DNA of 64,000 nt from an uncultured Sunxiuqinia sp. (GCF_947495665.1 NZ_CANLZV010000019.1:1-64000), one strand, 5' to 3'; shown: positions 34,340 through 44,860, numbered from the stretch's first letter. Made by a program: numbers and translations. The notes: generated from the letters alone by a model not told the origin.

Positions 34340-35119
34340 CTATGCCGGTCGGTTTGGAGTGTAATTCTGCAGTTGGCTTTGCTCCCCATTTTTGGCAAGG
34401 CCATATTTATGCCGAAACACATCAATAAAAAAAACCGGGGTTGACAGCAGATACCTTCGCCACATGCGTTTAGGCTCTTTAAGCAGCCGTCCCAGCCACT
34501 CCAGCTTCATATCAATCATCCACTTTGGAGGTCGCTCCGATGTCCCGGCATAAAAGTCAAAAACAGCACCTATAGAGCAGGTAATCCGGGCATCAAGCTT
34601 TTCCTTGTTTTCATGCACCCACTTCTCCTGTTTGGGGGCTGTCATACCCACAAATAAAACATCCGGACAAAACAGATTTACCTGCTCGCACATCAACCGG
34701 CTATCTTCTTCTGAGAAAACGGGCTTATAGGGAGGCGAGAAACTTCCAACCCGGACATGTGGAAATTCAGTTTCTAATTTTTCCTTGATCCTTTTTAGCG
34801 TATCAGGCATCGCTCCAAGAAAGAAACAGGAGCCATTTTGTTGCTCCAGTAGATGCAATAAATGCAAAAACACATCGTAGCCGGCAATCTTTTTAATCCT
34901 TTTCCCTTCCAGAATTTTAGCTCCCATAACAACACTAATCCCGTCCGGTAACAGAATATCAGAGGTCCGTAAAGCATGACTAAAAATTTTGTCTTTTTTA
35001 GCAACAGTATAGGAGTGCCCGTTTAAGGTATTGATAATCAATTTCTGGTTTTGGGGCATCGCTGATAAATCCTGACAATAAACCGGATAGCCCAGAAGTG
35101 GAAAACTAGCTGTTTTCAT
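34340..35119 (-). CDS. WecG/TagA/CpsF family glycosyltransferase
   Basis: This 259-residue GT26-type enzyme has LLPDGISVVMGAKIL (about 56-70, with the conserved DG), AGYDVFLHLLHLL, SCFFLGAMPDTLKRIKEKL, DVLFVGMTAPKQEKWVHENK and CSIGAVFDFYAGTSERPPKW, all typical of the family, which adds a sugar to a lipid-linked intermediate. It has no membrane helix. It is the last gene of the distal block, followed by a shared terminator, and lies 67 bp after the GT4 gene. The donor sugar is unknown. Confidence 0.93.
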   Translation of the reverse strand: MKTASFPLLGYPVYCQDLSAMPQNQKLIINTLNGHSYTVAKKDKIFSHALRTSDILLPDGISVVMGAKILEGKRIKKIAGYDVFLHLLHLLEQQNGSCFFLGAMPDTLKRIKEKLETEFPHVRVGSFSPPYKPVFSEEDSRLMCEQVNLFCPDVLFVGMTAPKQEKWVHENKEKLDARITCSIGAVFDFYAGTSERPPKWMIDMKLEWLGRLLKEPKRMWRRYLLSTPVFFIDVFRHKYGLAKNGEQSQLQNYTPNRPA

Positions 35120-35186
35120 GATACAAAATAAAAAAGATTAATGAAATAATGCTAACCCAGTAAGAGGTCGGGTAATGTTCAATAGG

Positions 35187-36425
35187 CTAATTTTTAGCTA
35201 TTGCTTTTTGGTAGAGCGAAAGCATTTGTTTGGATTTCTTATCCCAGGATAATTCATGCTGCCTCAAAAAACAATTTTCAGACAATTCCGTCAGTTTTCT
35301 CCTATTCGTAATTAGGTAACTTATCTTTTCAACAAAATCATTAACGGACTGACTGGGATGACTCAACGGTACTTTAATTCCTATATTTTCATTCACAACA
35401 TCTCCCTGCCCACAGGTGTCAAAACATACAACCGGAAGGTTATTTCCTATCGACTCAAGAACAACGTGTGGAGTTCCCTCTGCGACACTTGTAAACAGAA
35501 ACAAGTCACAGGATCTCATAATCTCCTGAACCCGCTCATGAGGAACTTTCCCATGCCAAATGCACACGTCCTCTACGTTCAACTTCTCTGCCACTTTTTT
35601 ATAGCGTGCACCCTCCATATTTTGATCATCTCCTATAATATGGAATTTAACCCTTGGATTCTTTAAGGCACCAATTATCTGAATAGCCAAGCCTAATTGT
35701 TTTCTGAAATCAAACTTACCAACCCATAAAATATCAAACGTTTCTTTCGTTGTTTTATCAACAAACTCTGATTTTTCCTTGACATAACATCCTGTTTCAT
35801 TGATCAAGATGGGCTTTTTGCCATAGTATTTCTCAATGGTAACCTGAGAGTCTGTAGACGCAGCAACAACATAACTGGCCTGTGCTACAGCTTGCTTAAC
35901 TCTTCCCGATATTTTCAGTTGTAAATAATTGAAATTGTTTTTTAACCGAATCGTCATGGCTGTCCTAAAATCAGTCCCATTAAGATAATTCAGAGGAAAG
36001 CGCTCTTTGGCATCTATTGGCCCCCATATAAACGGCTGGCCGTTAAGCTGCCATAAAAATCCTGGTTCTCTAAAACCAATCATGTTCAATTGATGAACAA
36101 TATCTATCGATTCCTCTTCAATAATCCTCTTTGCAATGCTCAAGGTACGTTTCTGCCATTTCCTATAATAATAGTAAAATCGCCAATCCCCTTGATTCCA
36201 GCACATTTCACGAATATTTGGGCTCAATGGATTATAATAAAATCGAATATTTTGAGCAACAGGTAACTTTTCCATAGCCTCTTCAATTTGCCCTTTAAAC
36301 TCTCCTTCTGTAATGACGTGAAGTTGACAATATTGAGCCAGATTAATAATCCAGTTCCATGCCATTCCTGGTTCAGAGCCCATATTGGGAGAACAAGCAT
36401 ATGCATTAATAAGAACACGAATCAT
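35187..36425 (-). CDS. Glycosyltransferase family 4
   Basis: This 412-residue GT-B enzyme has ACSPNMGSEPGMAWNWI near the N-terminus (a glycine-rich acceptor-side loop), DILWVGKFDFRKQLGLAIQI at the start of the donor domain, and FTSVAEGTPHVVLESIGNNL with the E-x7-E motif of retaining GT4 enzymes. It is cytoplasmic. Its start overlaps the stop of the pyruvyl transferase gene by 4 nt (ATGA), showing translational coupling. Sugar specificity cannot be told. Confidence 0.9.
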   Translation of the reverse strand: MIRVLINAYACSPNMGSEPGMAWNWIINLAQYCQLHVITEGEFKGQIEEAMEKLPVAQNIRFYYNPLSPNIREMCWNQGDWRFYYYYRKWQKRTLSIAKRIIEEESIDIVHQLNMIGFREPGFLWQLNGQPFIWGPIDAKERFPLNYLNGTDFRTAMTIRLKNNFNYLQLKISGRVKQAVAQASYVVAASTDSQVTIEKYYGKKPILINETGCYVKEKSEFVDKTTKETFDILWVGKFDFRKQLGLAIQIIGALKNPRVKFHIIGDDQNMEGARYKKVAEKLNVEDVCIWHGKVPHERVQEIMRSCDLFLFTSVAEGTPHVVLESIGNNLPVVCFDTCGQGDVVNENIGIKVPLSHPSQSVNDFVEKISYLITNRRKLTELSENCFLRQHELSWDKKSKQMLSLYQKAIAKN

Positions 36426-37585
36426 TGCACACTTATTGATTTGGTTAAAAAGTCTAATGACTTTGATTGTTCATTTTTCAGCTTCTCATGAACCAACTCA
36501 TAGTCTATTGGTTCCAAAAGCGGTATAGCTTCCTGCGTATTATCTTCAAACAAAATACGATTCTTAAGACCAACTAACTCCAGAAAACTTTCCAACCGCG
36601 AATTGTTCTTTTTCTTACGAGAAAGAACAACGAAGAAAGGTATTCCAAAGTTGACCGAAAAGGCAGTTCCGTGAAATGAATTCGTAATCACATAAGCTGC
36701 ACGGTTGAATAAAAATAAAAATTCCGAAGGTCCTGCATCCCGCACGTTAGTAATCTTCTCATTTTTCTCTTGAAAGAGCGGGCCTTTACAAATCCGAATT
36801 ATCGGAAATCCGGTTTTTTCATGCAATTGATTTGCTAACTCAATAATAGTTTCTGATGGAGATAGTTGATAGATCAATATAACTTTCTTCTCTTCAATAG
36901 GAATTGGAGATTCATACTTACACCATTCTTTACGATCTAATAGCAAGGTTGGATCCAAGACCCTAATCGATTCTCTATCTGCTAATTCTTCAACCAATTC
37001 AACACCTTGCTCTTCCCTTACCGAAATAAGATCTAGGTTATTAATCAATCTCTCATAATCTTTCCTATATGCAGATTCAATTTCAGAAACCCCGAAGCTT
37101 GAAGCATAAGAAACCTTTCGCTTTTCAGATGACGCAAAAGTCAAAAAATAAGGTTCTAGCGATGTTCCAGTTGCTGGATTCCATACCTGATCACTTCCAA
37201 CCATGTAAATATCATAATCCATTTTCGCTTCATACAGCTCCCTGTAGCTTCTGTAGGTGGAAGAAAAGGAAGTAAATCGTTTATGAAAAAGTTCAAAGTT
37301 CCTCTTCCTAATCCTCAATGATCTGCTTACCACTGGTCCGAAAAGGTCAAATACCGGTGAAACGATTCGATACAACACAAATTCTTTAACCCGATGCTTT
37401 AAACTGAACTGTATAATTGGTTTAGCTCCTTTGCTCCATCGGTATTTGGGATGTTTAAAATACAGATAGTCAATAATTTCAGCATCAAAACCCATATTCA
37501 CAAGCTTTCTCTGAAGTGCAAATGCCTGTAACTCTGCACCATAGTTATTCGTCCTTGAAACAGTTATAATTCCTATTTTTGTCAT
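36422..37585 (-). CDS. Polysaccharide pyruvyl transferase family protein
   Basis: This 387-residue protein has the family N-terminus IGIITVSRTNNYGAELQAFA, a central YDIYMVGSDQVWNPATG, ILIYQLSPSETIIELANQLH, and a late AAYVITNSFHGTAFSVNFGIP. Members add pyruvate ketals to glycan hydroxyls using phosphoenolpyruvate, giving the polymer negative charge; some relatives use other donors. It sits inside the distal block between two GT4 genes and overlaps the downstream one by 4 nt. Confidence 0.9.
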   Translation of the reverse strand: MTKIGIITVSRTNNYGAELQAFALQRKLVNMGFDAEIIDYLYFKHPKYRWSKGAKPIIQFSLKHRVKEFVLYRIVSPVFDLFGPVVSRSLRIRKRNFELFHKRFTSFSSTYRSYRELYEAKMDYDIYMVGSDQVWNPATGTSLEPYFLTFASSEKRKVSYASSFGVSEIESAYRKDYERLINNLDLISVREEQGVELVEELADRESIRVLDPTLLLDRKEWCKYESPIPIEEKKVILIYQLSPSETIIELANQLHEKTGFPIIRICKGPLFQEKNEKITNVRDAGPSEFLFLFNRAAYVITNSFHGTAFSVNFGIPFFVVLSRKKKNNSRLESFLELVGLKNRILFEDNTQEAIPLLEPIDYELVHEKLKNEQSKSLDFLTKSISVQ

Positions 37586-37672
37586 TCTCTAAAATCTTCA
37601 AGAAACGTTTACAATAAATATTTAAACAGACTGTCTTGCGAAAACCAATATTATTGACAGCCAAGTTAGACC

Positions 37673-38788
37673 TTATCGCTTTATCTCCTGATAAAGTGAC
37701 TGATATACTTCTAATGATTCTTCAAAGCCTATTTTCATCAAATTCGCCCCTGCTGAATTAAAATCTTTAAAGATATTTCTTGCCAACCTGAACTTTTCTA
37801 TGAAATCAGCTGAATCGTGCGGATCAAAGATTAATCCATTCATACCCTCCTCAATAAAATACGTTGCACCCGCCACAGAACTACAAAGCACTGGAGTTCC
37901 GAGAATAAGCGATTCATTGATCACCGCGCCAAAAGGCTCATGGTTACTTGCCAGAATAAATAGATCAGCCACCTTGTACCAAGCAAACAATTTATTACCT
38001 TCAAATTTTCCTGGAAGTAGTACGTCATTTCCCAAGTTTAAATCCTGAATCTGTTTTTTCAATTCCTCTTTTAACGGCCCATCTCCTACTAACAGTAAAA
38101 TTTCATTCGGTTCCCTTACTTTCTTAAAATTGGCGATCAACTTATCAAGAGCTTTCATTGGATGTAAACGCCCAATAAAAAGGTAAACTTTCTTTCCTTG
38201 CAGTCCATACTGTTCGACATAGCTTTTAGCCAGAGCCTCATACCTTTCAGTATTTTTGAGTAAATCATCAGGGTTCTGAATATTTGGGCATATCCTTACC
38301 TTTAAATTTCTGTAATGATCCTGATACCAATCCTTCGTTTCTTGATTGTAAACGATTAATCCTTCACATGACTTTAAAACGAAATAGCGGGCTATTCTCC
38401 TGACCAAATGAGTTGAAGCAGCCATTATCCGATTATCAGAGGTGGTAGAAATATGCTTATAATTAAACAGTTTCATGTATTTAAACAGCGAAACAAGAAG
38501 ACTTGTCAATCCATATTCATTACTAAATATTACTTTCGGCTTATGACGCTTAATTAATTTTAAGATACCAAATCGAATTTGTCTACTTTTAATAGTAAAT
38601 CCAGAAGTTAGAACAATATAATCTACCTTAAGCATACTGCGCAGTACCTTTTGGTCATATTTTATGCTGATTGTATTTTCCAACAAAAACACAACAGTCA
38701 GATCATAATACTTCCCAATTTCATTAAGTGCATTGATGCGGTATGGCGCCAAATAAGGTAAGAATAAGAGCGCTTTATCTTTCTTCAT
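37673..38788 (-). CDS. Glycosyltransferase family 4
   Basis: This 371-residue GT-B enzyme has KKVYLFIGRLHPMKALDKLI at the donor-domain start, LLLVGDGPLKEELKKQI, and EPFGAVINESLILGTPVLCS with the E-x7-E motif. GATYFIEEGMNGLIFDPHD closes the fold. It overlaps the upstream GT2 gene by 14 nt, so the two are translated together. Donor and acceptor are unknown. An 87-bp gap follows before the pyruvyl transferase gene. Confidence 0.9.
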   Translation of the reverse strand: MKKDKALLFLPYLAPYRINALNEIGKYYDLTVVFLLENTISIKYDQKVLRSMLKVDYIVLTSGFTIKSRQIRFGILKLIKRHKPKVIFSNEYGLTSLLVSLFKYMKLFNYKHISTTSDNRIMAASTHLVRRIARYFVLKSCEGLIVYNQETKDWYQDHYRNLKVRICPNIQNPDDLLKNTERYEALAKSYVEQYGLQGKKVYLFIGRLHPMKALDKLIANFKKVREPNEILLLVGDGPLKEELKKQIQDLNLGNDVLLPGKFEGNKLFAWYKVADLFILASNHEPFGAVINESLILGTPVLCSSVAGATYFIEEGMNGLIFDPHDSADFIEKFRLARNIFKDFNSAGANLMKIGFEESLEVYQSLYQEIKR

Positions 38789-39641
38789 GTTTCAACTTTA
38801 TGTATAATTTCGGAAAAAGGACTCTAAAATAAACTTTGATTTTTGAAAAAAAAGCTTTCAGCCATCCTTTATGATAAAGAACAAATCTGTAGTATTCTGA
38901 AATATTAAGCCCCCTGGGCGAATGAAGTAAACGAATACGTTTAGCTAATGCGATCTGAGGATCACACCATGCAGGAGTTCCACTATTCCGGGGACAAATA
39001 CCAATGTACCTTGGGGTTGTATAACAAGCTATGCCAACTTTATGAGCCCGCAATGAATAATCAAAATCTCCCAAGGCGTGGGTATAATCAGCCGATAGGT
39101 TTCCTAATCGTTCAAAAACAGGTTGAGGGATCAAAACAGCATTTCCATTGATCATTTTACACTTTTGTATTTGCCCGTTCGGTTTTACGGGGTGTCCTGT
39201 TTCATCTCTTCCTCCGTAAGAAAATCCATGCTCTTCAGGGCCTGAATGAAAAGCGCCTACAACTATCACTGGCTCACCCATAAGGCCAAAAGCTTCTCGC
39301 TCCGTCCCGAACAAATCGTTAAGTGAAAACTCTGTAAGTATGACATCATCATTTAACCACAGGTAAAAATCATAGGATTGATTTGCACAAGCAGTATTCC
39401 AAGCCAGCCGCATACCCTGATTCCAAAAAAGGTTACCGTCTCCCTGGATAACATTCACTTTTGGGAACTGTCTTTTTACCGAATCTCCCGTTCCATCAGT
39501 TGAACCATCGTCAACCAAGTAAACGTCGACCTCAAAATTTCCATGGGCACAAGCATGATACAATGAAGTCAGGCAACCCAATGTTTTTTCACGTCGGTTG
39601 TGGCAGGTTAATAAGACAGCAGTTTTAAAACGATATTCCAT
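38775..39641 (-). CDS. Glycosyltransferase family 2
   Basis: This 288-residue GT-A enzyme begins AVLLTCHNRREKTLGCLTSL, then VDVYLVDDGSTDGTGDSV (nucleotide binding) and FYLWLNDDVIL (metal-binding NDD in the DxD position). Its C-terminal part is basic and amphipathic (WLKAFFSKIKVYFRVLFPKL), which suggests peripheral membrane contact. It starts 4 bp after the polymerase gene stop and overlaps the next GT4 gene. The pattern resembles rhamnosyltransferase-like GT2 members, but specificity is not certain. Confidence 0.88.
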   Translation of the reverse strand: MEYRFKTAVLLTCHNRREKTLGCLTSLYHACAHGNFEVDVYLVDDGSTDGTGDSVKRQFPKVNVIQGDGNLFWNQGMRLAWNTACANQSYDFYLWLNDDVILTEFSLNDLFGTEREAFGLMGEPVIVVGAFHSGPEEHGFSYGGRDETGHPVKPNGQIQKCKMINGNAVLIPQPVFERLGNLSADYTHALGDFDYSLRAHKVGIACYTTPRYIGICPRNSGTPAWCDPQIALAKRIRLLHSPRGLNISEYYRFVLYHKGWLKAFFSKIKVYFRVLFPKLYIKLKHEER

Positions 39642-39645
39642 TGAT

Positions 39646-40965
39646 TTAGTTTAATTCAAGTTTCCGAGAAGAGCTACGAAACTCCCTCTGTGTATAATAT
39701 TTGTATTTCTGATAATACTTTCTTTCGAAGATTCCCCAAAGCCAAAGTTTTATTTCAGCATCCTTCATTGCACGAAAGGAAGGAGAAAGACAAATACCCA
39801 CCATAAGCCATATTACAAAGCTGTTCATATCAAAAGCCTGGGAATCCTCTATCCAAGCATTCACCCATCGAAAAGCGACAAAGAGTCCTACCAGCTTAAT
39901 GTAAATGTTGTTTGATCGGCAAACAGCCAAAAACGAGGCTTGATAAAAAACAAGAAAAAAGAGAAAGACTCCAATAATTCCAGTCCAAGTGAAGGTATTC
40001 AAAATTCCAACCTCGTTCCGCAAGCGTTCCGGCCGTCCGGTAATCTCCTCCTCAAAATCAGCGAAATGAAAGGTTTCATTACCTCTGGCCGGACTTCTCC
40101 CAATCAACCAATAGTTGTATTTTTCAGCAGACTGAAGTACTTCAACATACAGAAACGTGCGCGTATCGGCTTTCAAATCTTCCTGAACTTCCTCCCCTTC
40201 AGTATTCTTTCTTTTTTCAACATATTCGCCACTTATGTATTCGTTCATTTTAAAAATTTCGAAGGTCCCAGTGAATGCTAATACAAAGAAAAGTAGAGGG
40301 ATAATAATCATAATTCGTTGTGCTGTTTTCATCACTTTCACCGACAGCGAAAAATTACGAATCGTATAAAAAAACAGAATAAGCACCACTGGCATACTAT
40401 ACTTTAGAACATGACTTCTTGTTCCAAGGTCACCAAAGCCAGCAATCAAAGTAATCAGTAAAACCATTATTTTAGCACGAATGGATAATGCCGGAAAAAA
40501 CAGCATCAACATACCTACCGGGAACAGGTACCAGCCCCAGGCACCTACTGGCAAAAAAGGAAAAACAAGCACAGACAAAGGCAAAGCATATCTGATGAAA
40601 AAAGCTAAGATATCTTGAACCCTATTTTTATCAAAAGCTAAATAGGCAACTACGGGCATTAACAAAGCCATACCCATATTTAATAAGCCTTTATAATCCC
40701 AATAAATATCGGCAACGAAAACACCCCTTACAATACTAAAAACATTCCATAGCAAATACCACTTCACAAAACGTAAGGCGGTTAATTCTTCGCGGCTATA
40801 AGTACTATACCTAACAACCAAAAAGAAAAGAACCAAAATTAGTATATGAATTGACCACCAAATAAAAGTATTCCCTATCGGAAAAGAGGAATAACGTTGC
40901 ACCGAATAAAAGGCAATGACTAAGCCTGATATGGGTATGAGTTTTGATAACTTTTTCTCTAGCAT
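39646..40965 (-). CDS. wzy: Wzy-like O-antigen/capsule polymerase
   Basis: This 439-residue membrane protein has roughly ten hydrophobic helices and a large extracytoplasmic loop (about 235-310, including EEVQEDLKADTRTFLYVEVL and GRSPARGNE), the usual layout of Wzy/WaaL proteins. Sequence conservation in this class is low, so the call rests on topology and on its place among glycosyltransferases and a Wzx gene. It would join lipid-linked repeat units at the periplasmic face. No other polymerase candidate is seen in the locus. Confidence 0.78.
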   Translation of the reverse strand: MLEKKLSKLIPISGLVIAFYSVQRYSSFPIGNTFIWWSIHILILVLFFLVVRYSTYSREELTALRFVKWYLLWNVFSIVRGVFVADIYWDYKGLLNMGMALLMPVVAYLAFDKNRVQDILAFFIRYALPLSVLVFPFLPVGAWGWYLFPVGMLMLFFPALSIRAKIMVLLITLIAGFGDLGTRSHVLKYSMPVVLILFFYTIRNFSLSVKVMKTAQRIMIIIPLLFFVLAFTGTFEIFKMNEYISGEYVEKRKNTEGEEVQEDLKADTRTFLYVEVLQSAEKYNYWLIGRSPARGNETFHFADFEEEITGRPERLRNEVGILNTFTWTGIIGVFLFFLVFYQASFLAVCRSNNIYIKLVGLFVAFRWVNAWIEDSQAFDMNSFVIWLMVGICLSPSFRAMKDAEIKLWLWGIFERKYYQKYKYYTQREFRSSSRKLELN

Positions 40966-41068
40966 TTCTTTTGTTCTATATTAACTCTCTCTAGCTCTTC
41001 AATAAGGAGTAACATGTTCTCTAACGTTGACTTTAATCGGGGTAAGCACAACTTTCAATAAAAAAAAC

Positions 41069-42325
41069 CTATTTTTGCGCAGAGGCTATCCTCACATAAA
41101 CAGCATTGAGTTCATTCGCATTGTTCACTTCATGATGTCGCTCTCTCGCAGCAATTTTTTCGTTTCTTGATAGTTCCTGAGCTAAGGCTTGATCAGAGAA
41201 TATCTTACAAATAGCAGAAGCTAACATCTCATATTCCTCAAAACGGTAAAGTAAACCGGTCTTCCCATGCTCAATCAAGTCCGCAGTTCCCCCAACATAA
41301 GAAGCCACACAAGGCACGCCTAATAACTGGGCCTCTCCAACGGCATTAGGACTATTCTCTATAGCAGAAGCGCTAACAAATACGTGGGAGCGAAGAAAAC
41401 GTTGACACATTTCGCTTTCCGATAACAAGCCAGTAAAGGTGATCTTACCTGACAAATTAAGTTTTCGGATTAAGCGATTTATATAATTCCCAAATCCACT
41501 GATCCGCATTCCCTTATTTGTAAAAAAGTTATTGCCTGCAACGTAGACCTTGGTGTTTGGGAAATGCTGCAAAACAATTGGCAGAGCTTTTAGGAGCTGG
41601 TGAAAACCTTTAATTGGGTAATGGGCCTGACTAATAAAAATACTGTGAAGATCACAACTTTCAAGAGACCACTGCTTTTGATAAAATGACGGACGCAATG
41701 TTTCATTGCAAAAGTGATAGTTCGCATTTGGGTTAATGGCCCAGATATGATCCCGGTCCCAGGAAGTCCGTCCAATAAAATGATTCACTTTTCCTATCAG
41801 CATTCGCTCATACTTCCCTCTCTTACTCATATTTCTTCGTTGAGCAAAAAGCGTATCAAAGCGAATCAAATCACGCAGTGTCACCGCTTTTAGAATATCT
41901 TTCTCACTGATATTTCCATAATAATAACGCTCAATAACACTTACCAACCCCTGAATTGACAAGACAACTCTTTGAGCTCCACAAGCCCTTACATAAGTAT
42001 AGGAGTGCGGATATTCAGATCCATGAATATGAACAACATCCGGCTCAAATTTCTCGCTCACTGCTTGCCATAGATAGTCTTTATTATGATCATGTGGATT
42101 CTTCCGAAAGACGTCCGGCATCAAGAAATGCAAAATCCGTCCTATCTGTAGCTCACGAACTTCATTTTCCTGATGAAAAGAAGCAACCGCTAATTCAATG
42201 TTTGGATTTTGAGCCAATAAAGCTTTTGCTGCCGAATGAACCCATCCTACCGTGACCGGTTTCTTCATATTCAGTTTTTCATAAACCTCCGGAAAAAGTG
42301 AGTTTGTTATCCAAAGTAATTTCAC
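41069..42325 (-). CDS. Glycosyltransferase family 4
   Basis: This 418-residue GT-B enzyme starts with GTG (42325), because the N-terminal strand KLLWITNSLFPEVYE begins right there and no upstream ATG exists. The domain has FISQAHYPIKGFHQLLKALP at the donor side, KVYVAGNNFF, and SASAIENSPNAVGEAQLLGV with E-x7-E, then GGTADLIEHGKTGLLY. It lies in the distal block between the Wzx and Wzy genes. Specificity is unknown. Confidence 0.9.
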   Translation of the reverse strand: MKLLWITNSLFPEVYEKLNMKKPVTVGWVHSAAKALLAQNPNIELAVASFHQENEVRELQIGRILHFLMPDVFRKNPHDHNKDYLWQAVSEKFEPDVVHIHGSEYPHSYTYVRACGAQRVVLSIQGLVSVIERYYYGNISEKDILKAVTLRDLIRFDTLFAQRRNMSKRGKYERMLIGKVNHFIGRTSWDRDHIWAINPNANYHFCNETLRPSFYQKQWSLESCDLHSIFISQAHYPIKGFHQLLKALPIVLQHFPNTKVYVAGNNFFTNKGMRISGFGNYINRLIRKLNLSGKITFTGLLSESEMCQRFLRSHVFVSASAIENSPNAVGEAQLLGVPCVASYVGGTADLIEHGKTGLLYRFEEYEMLASAICKIFSDQALAQELSRNEKIAARERHHEVNNANELNAVYVRIASAQK

Positions 42326-42495
42326 GTGATATATTTTAGGTATTCTTGTCCTACAAAAGCGGGATTATGGCGAACGTTAATCATTGTAGCAGAATTGCTT
42401 ACTCATTCTCAACAAATAGGTTATCTTAACTCCTTTAAATGAATTCCAGCAATAATACTGATAAACAAAAAATCAGAAAGAAATGCTCTTGAGAG

Positions 42496-43857
42496 TCATT
42501 TATTCCAAATGCCTGTTGCCTTCTTATTTAATATTTTATAAGTCTGCATGGGTTGAATAACAAGCCCTAAAAGACTCGATAAAGTAATTGCCAAAACAAT
42601 ACCGGTACTGTTGGTAAAGAGATCTCCAAAAACAAACACCAGAATTAAATAGATAGGTATTCCTGCAAAGGCCAAAGTCATAGTCAATTTTATTTTTCCG
42701 GTTCCGTTAATATAATGCGAATACGGCGCCATCATCAGATACATGATGGTGTAGACAGCTAATACAACTGATAGACTTAAAGGAACTTTGACTTGATCAC
42801 CAACCCATAATTCATAAACCCAGTCACTAATAAAAACCATAACAATAACCCCCAATGCAAAAATAAGGGCAAGGATATTCAGTTGTCGAAGCGTATTTTT
42901 CAACCAGGAAAAATCTGATTTCGTATAGGCATCAGTAACCGCAGACCAAATAGGTGTCATGACAATTGAAAACACCATGATAGGAACTTGAAAATATTTA
43001 TAGGCAATATTGTATACAACCACCTCTTCGGGGCCATAAAATTGAGTTATAAAAACATTGGATGTTGAAAAAATAATAATTGCTGTAACCTGCAAGAAAA
43101 AGAATTTAGCCCCAAGGTTCATTAATCCATTACTTAGTTTAAAGTCGATTTTACTGATTCGTGGTCGAAAGGCTTTATAGCGACCATTGAAAGCAATGAA
43201 CGATACAATAACAAATAAAATTACAGGGATAACACTAATGATCGTTCCTAAAAGAACCAAATTCCCTTGGGCCGTAAAGGTTGTTAAAAAAAGAACCAGC
43301 ATAAAGGACAACAGGTTCCCTGAAGTCGTCATGAGTTTGGTTATGGAGGGAAGTTGATCTGCCAGATAAATGACCGAAATCAGTTGCACAATAAAGCGTA
43401 GAATGAAAAACGTAAAAACAATGGATGTCAATACATACAGTTCCTCGCTTTCTATTCCTTGTGTATTCAATATTGAGTTCCAGTTTAAAAAGAAGTTACA
43501 CCCATGAAACAAGACCAACACAATACCAAAAATACCAATCAACAAGGCATACGTCGTACTCACATACTTTTGACCTAACGCTACATCATCGCGAGCTATC
43601 GCTTCTGCTAATTTGTTTCTCAAACCATTACCCAAGCCAATATCAAAGAAACTAAACCACCCCAGAATAGAAGTCAACGTTAACCAAATGCCATACTTTT
43701 CTTGAGTTAAATAGTCCAACAAAAGTGGAATATACAGCAAACCAATCAAAACACTCAATCCCTGAAGCAGAAAGGAATATAATATTTGTCTTTTTGCTTT
43801 TGATCCACGGCTATCACCTTTTAAGGTAAGTCTGGAAAGTAACTCCTTTACAATCAT
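42496..43857 (-). CDS. wzx: Wzx-type polysaccharide flippase
   Basis: This 453-residue MOP/MATE-superfamily membrane protein has about 12-14 hydrophobic helices. Landmarks are QILYSFLLQGLSVLIGLLYI at the first helix, KYGIWLTLTSILGWFSFFDI, GLGNGLRNKLAEAIARDD, and a late VMTPIWSAVTDAY. It would flip undecaprenyl-linked repeat units across the inner membrane for the Wzy-like polymerase. It is the second gene of the distal block, 62 bp after the GT2 gene. Confidence 0.92.
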   Translation of the reverse strand: MIVKELLSRLTLKGDSRGSKAKRQILYSFLLQGLSVLIGLLYIPLLLDYLTQEKYGIWLTLTSILGWFSFFDIGLGNGLRNKLAEAIARDDVALGQKYVSTTYALLIGIFGIVLVLFHGCNFFLNWNSILNTQGIESEELYVLTSIVFTFFILRFIVQLISVIYLADQLPSITKLMTTSGNLLSFMLVLFLTTFTAQGNLVLLGTIISVIPVILFVIVSFIAFNGRYKAFRPRISKIDFKLSNGLMNLGAKFFFLQVTAIIIFSTSNVFITQFYGPEEVVVYNIAYKYFQVPIMVFSIVMTPIWSAVTDAYTKSDFSWLKNTLRQLNILALIFALGVIVMVFISDWVYELWVGDQVKVPLSLSVVLAVYTIMYLMMAPYSHYINGTGKIKLTMTLAFAGIPIYLILVFVFGDLFTNSTGIVLAITLSSLLGLVIQPMQTYKILNKKATGIWNK

Positions 43858-43918
43858 TATTTATGTGAAATTTAGACGACTCTTCCGCAGAAGCATTTTT
43901 ATCGCGTTAGTACTCAGG

Positions 43919-44860
43919 CTAAGCATCCAGCTTTAGCCTACGAATGGCCCTGTAGTTTAATCGAACCATTTCCTGGGGCATCCTAAAAATAAACCTTAGT
44001 TTTCCACTAGTTTTGAGTTTTTTTCTAAGGTAATGACTAAAAATTGTGTCTTTCTCCATGAAATCATCAACCATATCTTTATCCGCCAATGATTTCAAGC
44101 GAACCAATTCCCAAAAAGCCGCTTGATTGGCAGCTCTCTTGAGCTCTTTATCAGAGACTTTATCCCTCAAAATTTCGTCATATATATAAGGCAGAGTCAT
44201 AGCATACCTAATAATATTCCGCTTAGTATCTTGCTTATCATGATCCCGAAACACATATAGCTGTTGAGAATCCCCGAAGAAGGAAAACTTATCTGCTTCC
44301 GAATAAATCCAAACCCAGTCATAACAACCGCTTCCATCCAGGTTCCCTTCGAAGCCATTAACAATTGTTCGTTTAATAGCACTTGCCATATAGGGAAAAC
44401 CTAATTTATATTTTATCCCATATTCAATGATCTTTTGTCCATTTTGCATATAACCGAATGGCAAAATATGCTTATGCTGTAACCTGCCACTGGCGGTCAA
44501 TCGAATAAAATCGGTAAAATAAATATCAATGTCTGGGTGCTTTGTATAAGCTTCTAAAAACGACTCTACATAAACTGGTGATATTTGATCATCATCCTGA
44601 AGGTTCATCACGAACTTAGTATCAGCAAGCTCAAAGCCTCTGTGAAAATTTCCCGCCATTCCAATATTTCGATCATTTCTATAATAAGAAACATTCTTCT
44701 CTTTACAGACCTTCTCGAAATAATCATGCGAGGAACAATTATCCACTACGATCACCTTACACTTAACCGTTTGATTTAAGGCGCTATCCAAAGCTTCCAA
44801 AAAGAAATCCTTCCGCTCATAGACAGGCATGGATATGGTAAGTAAATTTGTGTAATCCAT
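43919..44860 (-). CDS. Glycosyltransferase family 2
   Basis: This 313-residue GT-A enzyme has LTISMPVYERKDFFLEALDS, CKVIVVDNCSSHDYFE, SYYRNDRNIGMAGNFHRGFE and KFVMNLQDDDQI (metal-binding DDD). It is cytoplasmic. As the first gene of the distal block it follows a 0.7-kb leader carrying the same promoter module and leader elements as the upxY operon. Confidence 0.9.
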   Translation of the reverse strand: MDYTNLLTISMPVYERKDFFLEALDSALNQTVKCKVIVVDNCSSHDYFEKVCKEKNVSYYRNDRNIGMAGNFHRGFELADTKFVMNLQDDDQISPVYVESFLEAYTKHPDIDIYFTDFIRLTASGRLQHKHILPFGYMQNGQKIIEYGIKYKLGFPYMASAIKRTIVNGFEGNLDGSGCYDWVWIYSEADKFSFFGDSQQLYVFRDHDKQDTKRNIIRYAMTLPYIYDEILRDKVSDKELKRAANQAAFWELVRLKSLADKDMVDDFMEKDTIFSHYLRKKLKTSGKLRFIFRMPQEMVRLNYRAIRRLKLDA